The notes under the pieces are model-generated. The model searched no databases, was not told the origin of the DNA, and saw nothing but the letters and a program-made list of their open reading frames with translations. DNA of 64,000 nucleotides from CBDIHP01 sp965279195 (lineage in GTDB: Bacteria > Planctomycetota > Planctomycetia > Isosphaerales > Isosphaeraceae): the NCBI GenBank assembly GCA_965279195.1, contig CBDIHP010000036.1, forward strand, positions 62,001 through 126,000. The letters are read 5' to 3'. The position numbers were made by a program, and so were the translations under genes. Of the stretch, positions 59,740 through 64,000 are shown piece after piece (positions within the stretch are counted from its first letter, which is position 1; every line of letters begins with the position of its first letter).

Positions 59740-62700
59740 ATGCGGCAATGGACACGACACGCCGGCCCCCGCGCGTGGCTGCTGGGGCTGGTCTCGGCGA
59801 CGGCGGCGATCGGTCAGGGGCCGGCCCCGGCCGGGTCGGGCCTCGGCTCGATCCGCGACGGCTTCGAGGGCCCCCGCACGTCCTGGCGTCGGGAGCAGAC
59901 CGACGCCACGATCCAGCTCTTCGCCCACGAGCGGACCAATCGCGCGGCGAGGGAAGGCAAGACCTCCGAGCACTTCGAGTTCGAGGCCGGGGTCGGCAGC
60001 GGCTTCTACTACAGCTATTCCCTGCCCGGCGTGCCCATCAATGCGCGGACCCGGATCCGGATGTCGGTCCGCTCCGACAAGAGCGGCATGCAGCTCCTCG
60101 CGCGCGTCATCCTCCCCGAGGACACCGACCCCGACACCGGCCAGCCCTCGTTCGTGCTGGTGCCCGGGACGATCTATGACGGCGGCGATCGCTGGCAGAA
60201 GCTGGAAGTCGACGACCTTTTCGCTTCGGTCGAGCGTCAGGCCCGGGTGCTCCGTGCGTCCAGCAAGCGTAAGGTGAGCGTCGAGGGTGCGTATGTTGAG
60301 CGGCTGGTCATGAACCTATACGGAGGGCCCGGCAAGACCGACATCTTCCTCGACGACCTGGTGATCGAGCCGGTGCCCGCCGATGTGGCCCGACGGTTCA
60401 CCTTGCCCGACGAGGAAGCCCCCGCGGCGCCTAACGGCCCGGCAATGCCATCGGGGCGGACGGCCTCGAACCGGGCGGAGGCCCAACCCGGCGCGACCGC
60501 GTCGGCGGCCTCGCCGATCCGGCTCGACAACAACCGGCTCTATCGCGACGGACTGCCCTGGTTCCCGTCCGCGATCCGGGCCCCGGGCGCGGGCGTGGCC
60601 CCGCTCCGACGCGCGGGTTTCGATGTCTACGTCGCCCCCAAGGGCACCGACCCGGCCACGATCCGCGAGGCCGCCGGCCAGAACTTCCTGCTCATGCCGG
60701 AGCTGTTCGACCCGGCCTCCCGGGGCGGGCTCGACCCTGCCGCCGCGATGGCCTACGCCCGGGCGTTCCCGGCCCCGGGCTCGGTGGCCATGTGGTCGGT
60801 CGGCGATCGACTCGGACGCTGGCTCCAGCCCGACGACCGCCGCAACGAGCTCGAAGCCTTCCGCGCCCTGCGTTCGGCCCTGCGCAAGGAGAAGCCGGCC
60901 GGGGCCAGCCTGACCACCGGGACCGTCTCGGGCGTGCTGCCGAGCTATGCCCGCGTGCCCGAGAACCTCGACCTGCTCGGGATCCGGTCGAGCAACTGGG
61001 CGAGCGTGCAGGATCCGTATGAAAATTACCTGTTCCTCGACCAGCGGCGGTCTCTGACCGTCCGGAGCAACCCCGACGCCCTATTCTGGGCCACGGTCGA
61101 CGTGGCGGCGCCCCTGGTCTTCCGCGAGGCGACCTGGGGCACCGACACCCCGCCGAGCTGGGGCGTCCCGCGGGTCCAGCCCGAGCAGGCGCGGCAGATG
61201 GCGTACACCGCCCTCACGGCGGGGTATCGCGGCCTGCTGTTCGACGGCGACGCCGAGCTGACCGCCGGGCTCGGCCGGGCCCTGATCGTGGAACTCGGGC
61301 TCCTGAACGCCGAGCTCGACCTGCTCGAACCGATCCTGGCGACCCCGGATAAGACGATCTCGTTCCTCCCCGCGTTCCCGCCGGACCCGACGATCGTCCT
61401 GAACCAGCCGCAGCTCCAGCCCGGCGCCCGGCTCGGCAATCAGGGGCCGGTGAAGTTACCCGTCTACCCCGAGGCCAAGCCGCACCCCACGATCAAGGTC
61501 GCCGCGATCACCTCCAAGGCCCTGCGCGGGACCTTGCTCCTCATCAATGACTTCTCCCCCTACTCGCAGTACCAGCCGCCGCAGATGGCGATCAACAACC
61601 TCAAGCTGGTCATCCCCAAGCCCCCCGACGCGGTGGCCTACGAGATCAGCCTGGGGGACGTCCCCGCGCTGGAGATGAAACCCAAGGAGCCCGGCGGCAC
61701 GCCGATCATCCTGCCGGATTTCAGCGGCACCGCGATCGTCCTGATCACGACCAATCCCGAGCTCGTGGCCCGGATCCAGGACGCCGTCGCCAAGCTCCGG
61801 CCGACGGCCGTCGCCATGGCGATCGAGCAGGCGGAACTCCAGCGCGCGTCGGTCGCCGAGATCGACCAGCTCATCCGCGAGTCGTACCACGAGGAGAAGG
61901 AGTGGGCCCAGCTCCTGGCGATCGCCGACGAGAGCATCAAGTCGGCCCGTGAGAAATACGAGCAGTTCGACTACGCCACCGCGTGGTCGGAGGCGCGTCG
62001 GGCCCTTCGCCCGCTGCGGATCCTGATGCGGAACCACTGGCAGGCGGCCTACGACGAGCTGCAGAAGAAGTTGAACGATCAATCGTTGATCTGCGGGCCC
62101 GTCAAGATCGACGACGAGCAGCACGCGCGGCAGCGGATCGTCAGCCCGACGTCGTTCCCGCCGCTCACCTCGTGGAACACGCTGCGGCAGGCCTGGATCT
62201 GGATGGGCTGGATCACCCAGTACCCCGCCGGCGCGAACCGGATCAAGGGGGGGGACTTCGAGAATCCCGAGGTCCTCAAATCCGGCGGCTGGACCGACGA
62301 GAGTTACCGGACCGACGAGGTCGTCTCCAGCGTCTCGATCTCCGGCAACGGCCTCGGTCCCAAGAAGCGATGCATCAAGCTGACGGTCGAGCCCCGGGAC
62401 AGGAACGCCAAGACGAACCTCGTGCCGTTCGTCGACCAGCCGCTCGCGGCCGTGCGGTCGCCGGCGGTGGACGTGAAGAAGAACGAGATGTATCGGATCG
62501 CCATGCACATCTACGCCCCCAGCCCGTCGGTCCCCGGCGCGGGGGGCGTGATCGTCCGCGATTCGATCACCGGCGAGCGGTTCCAGTACCGGATCACCCA
62601 GCAGGTGAACGACTGGTACGAGCTGATCCTGTATCGAAAGATGCCCCGCGACGGGAAGATGAGCCTGACCCTGGGCTACGCCGGCTACGGCGACGCCTAC

Positions 62701-62901
62701 TTCGACAACGTCCGGATCCAGGCCCTCGGCGAGTCGAACGAGGCCACCGCCGCGAACGAGGGCACCCGACGCGAGCGGCGTCCGAGCCGCCCCGAGGCCA
62801 ATCCCGAGGCCGACGGTCCCCCGCCGCTAGAAGCCGAGCCGGCCGCCGAGCCCGCGAACGCCAACACCTCCGCCCGCCGCCCGGCCGTCGCGCCCCGCTA
62901 G
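59740..62901 (+). CDS. Large secreted glycosidase-like protein (1053 aa)
   Basis: Signal peptide (residues about 1-28, AWLLGLVSATAAIG). An N-terminal jelly-roll, CBM-like region (about 30-220, GFYYSYSLPGVPINARTRIR, IYDGGDRWQKLEVDDLF) is followed at about 275 by LYRDGLPWFPSAIRAPGAGV ... RRAGFDVYVAPKG, the pattern of a TIM-barrel glycoside hydrolase start (GH5/GH42-like), with conserved-looking ELFDPASRGG and YARAFPAPGSVAMWSVGD. Later, NPVAYEI-type linkers and a C-terminal CBM-like jelly roll (YRIAMHIYAPSPSVPGAGGV, SLTLGYAGYGDAYFDNVRI). Pro/Ala-rich end. Probably a polysaccharide-binding or degrading surface protein; catalytic acids not identified. SD agggaggt. Confidence 0.7.
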   Translation: MRQWTRHAGPRAWLLGLVSATAAIGQGPAPAGSGLGSIRDGFEGPRTSWRREQTDATIQLFAHERTNRAAREGKTSEHFEFEAGVGSGFYYSYSLPGVPINARTRIRMSVRSDKSGMQLLARVILPEDTDPDTGQPSFVLVPGTIYDGGDRWQKLEVDDLFASVERQARVLRASSKRKVSVEGAYVERLVMNLYGGPGKTDIFLDDLVIEPVPADVARRFTLPDEEAPAAPNGPAMPSGRTASNRAEAQPGATASAASPIRLDNNRLYRDGLPWFPSAIRAPGAGVAPLRRAGFDVYVAPKGTDPATIREAAGQNFLLMPELFDPASRGGLDPAAAMAYARAFPAPGSVAMWSVGDRLGRWLQPDDRRNELEAFRALRSALRKEKPAGASLTTGTVSGVLPSYARVPENLDLLGIRSSNWASVQDPYENYLFLDQRRSLTVRSNPDALFWATVDVAAPLVFREATWGTDTPPSWGVPRVQPEQARQMAYTALTAGYRGLLFDGDAELTAGLGRALIVELGLLNAELDLLEPILATPDKTISFLPAFPPDPTIVLNQPQLQPGARLGNQGPVKLPVYPEAKPHPTIKVAAITSKALRGTLLLINDFSPYSQYQPPQMAINNLKLVIPKPPDAVAYEISLGDVPALEMKPKEPGGTPIILPDFSGTAIVLITTNPELVARIQDAVAKLRPTAVAMAIEQAELQRASVAEIDQLIRESYHEEKEWAQLLAIADESIKSAREKYEQFDYATAWSEARRALRPLRILMRNHWQAAYDELQKKLNDQSLICGPVKIDDEQHARQRIVSPTSFPPLTSWNTLRQAWIWMGWITQYPAGANRIKGGDFENPEVLKSGGWTDESYRTDEVVSSVSISGNGLGPKKRCIKLTVEPRDRNAKTNLVPFVDQPLAAVRSPAVDVKKNEMYRIAMHIYAPSPSVPGAGGVIVRDSITGERFQYRITQQVNDWYELILYRKMPRDGKMSLTLGYAGYGDAYFDNVRIQALGESNEATAANEGTRRERRPSRPEANPEADGPPPLEAEPAAEPANANTSARRPAVAPR

Positions 62902-63141
62902 CCTCGCGACGGGTAAGCATCCCCTGATTTTACCCCGCCGGATGACTCGCCGCATCGGGAGAGGCTCGCCCAGCGCAACAGCGGGGGCGAGGGCCGATGT
63001 CGGTGCGGTAGACGCGGGGACGCGTCCACCGCACCCTACGTCATGCGTTCGGGCCTCAAGGTTCTTGGGCCCTCCCTTCGGCTCTGTTACAACGATGTTG
63101 AAGACTCGTTGCCGACAGACAGCCCCGGGGGAGGCCCTCCT

Positions 63142-64000
63142 TTGAATCGGTTCAGGTTCGCGCTCGCGTTGTTGGGGATGGGCCTCGGCTGGGGCTCGAC
63201 GGTCGGGGCCGCCGGGGGGCTGACGCCCGAGGAGGCGGTCAAGGCGATGACGCTGCCGCCGGGGTTCTCCGCGTCGGTCTATGCGTCGGAGCCGATGATC
63301 CGACAGCCGCTCTCGGCCACGTTCGACGCCCGGGGCCGGCTCTGGGTGATCGAGTACCTGCAATACCCCGTGCCCGCCGGGCTCAAGCCGGTCACGGTCG
63401 ATCAGTACCTCCGCACCGAGTACGACCGCGTCCCCGAGCCGCCCCCCAAGGGCCCGCGCGGGGCGGACCGGATCAAGATCCTCGAAGACACCGACAATGA
63501 CGGCAAGCTCGACAAGGAGACGATCTTCCTTGAGGGCCTGAACCTCGCCTCGGCGCTGGCCGTGGGCTACGACGGCGTCTACATCGGCCAGGCGCCCTAT
63601 CTGCTCTATTACCCCGACAAGAATCACGACGATAAGCCCGACGGCGACCCGGAGGTCCTGCTATCGGGCTTCGGGCTCCAGGATGCGCACTCGACCGTCA
63701 ACTCGATGAACTTCGGCCCCGATGGCTGGCTCTACGGATCGCAGGGGAGCACGGTCACCGCTCGGATTCGGGGGACCGAGTTCCAGCAGGGCATCTGGCG
63801 ATTCCACCCCCGGACCAAGAAGTTCGAACTGTTCGCCGAAGGCGGCGGCAACACCTGGGGGCTGGACTTCGACCGCCTGGGGAACATCTTCGGCAGTTCG
63901 AACGGCGGGTTCGTCACCTTCCACATGGTCCAGAGCGGATACTACTGGAAGGGCTTCGCCAAGCACGGCCCGCTTCACAACCCGCACACGTATGGTTACT
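63142..64000 (+). CDS. PVC-type heme-binding membrane-bound dehydrogenase, N-terminal part (partial)
   Basis: Open to the end of the window, so the C-terminal heme domain is not seen. A signal peptide-like N-terminus (RFALALLGMGLGWGSTVGAA) is followed by a beta-propeller: LPPGFSASVYASEPMIRQPL, FDARGRLWVIEYLQYP, DRIKILEDTDNDGKLDKETI, and MNFGPDGWLYGSQGS. This matches the N-terminal region of planctomycete PVC-type heme-binding CxxCH/membrane-bound dehydrogenase proteins. The start is a TTG with SD GGGGGAGG about 9 bases upstream; a later in-frame ATG would cut off most of the signal peptide. Likely exported redox enzyme. Confidence 0.85.
   Translation, partial: MNRFRFALALLGMGLGWGSTVGAAGGLTPEEAVKAMTLPPGFSASVYASEPMIRQPLSATFDARGRLWVIEYLQYPVPAGLKPVTVDQYLRTEYDRVPEPPPKGPRGADRIKILEDTDNDGKLDKETIFLEGLNLASALAVGYDGVYIGQAPYLLYYPDKNHDDKPDGDPEVLLSGFGLQDAHSTVNSMNFGPDGWLYGSQGSTVTARIRGTEFQQGIWRFHPRTKKFELFAEGGGNTWGLDFDRLGNIFGSSNGGFVTFHMVQSGYYWKGFAKHGPLHNPHTYGY

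Overview
The window reads as chromosome of a high-GC planctomycete, most likely of the Isosphaerales/Isosphaeraceae. This is inferred from gene content: two DUF1501 proteins with twin-arginine signals, a DUF1549/DUF1553 protein, the N-terminus of a PVC-type heme-binding dehydrogenase, a DUF1570 protein, two signal peptidases with zinc-ribbon insertions, and a reduced murC-murB-ftsQ cluster without ftsA or ftsZ. No rRNA, CRISPR array, transposase or integrase is visible.

Region 1 (1 to about 10,850) is accessory DNA. It is visibly more AT-rich than the rest between about 3.5 and 8.2 kb, is full of short unknown genes, and stops exactly at the 3' end of an intact tRNA-Ile(GAU) gene (10851-10924, minus strand). 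It carries a small protein with a sigma-region-4-like DNA-binding protein, a zinc-ribbon membrane protein, an OLD-like AAA/TOPRIM nuclease, a double winged-helix protein beside an AT-rich hairpin-filled intergenic region (possible origin), a membrane/coiled-coil protein, a nucleoside-deoxyribosyltransferase/TIR-like protein, and a translationally coupled DUF3102-like/DNA-methyltransferase pair. Best reading: the right end of an integrated element with a defence-like cargo, whose left end and integrase lie outside the window. It also holds unusual hairpin families with conserved loops and variable stems.

Region 2 (11 to 27 kb) is core chromosome: two exported or anchored unknowns, a DUF1501 plus DUF1549/1553 pair, a short SecA, an envelope cluster (FtsQ-like, MurB, and a MurC homologue that has lost its nucleotide-binding motifs), an M14 carboxypeptidase and a Gfo/Idh/MocA oxidoreductase. 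A small accessory patch (27.4 to 29.4 kb) carries an HNH nuclease and an unknown protein.

Region 3 (29.5 to 47.4 kb): a class III aminotransferase with a VOC-like unknown, a second DUF1501, a DUF1570 metallopeptidase-like protein, a ROK kinase, then an envelope/translation block lepA - lepB - lepB - lptB, a helical-repeat protein and an MMPL transporter.

Region 4 (47.5 to 64 kb): an ABC-2 exporter pair; a second ABC operon with a large GldG-like membrane protein (920 aa, ATPase, permease); a MocA-like/XdhC-like pair for molybdenum hydroxylase maturation; Maf; an M28 peptidase; a large secreted glycosidase-like protein; and the 5' part of a PVC-type dehydrogenase running off the end.

Intergenic gaps of the core part contain several MITE-like elements with terminal inverted repeats (three copies of one family, one 164-bp element with 39-bp ends, and one element with four regularly spaced 14-bp palindromes). 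The most unusual protein observations are the degenerate MurC, the short SecA and the twin signal peptidases with zinc-ribbon and lectin-like insertions.
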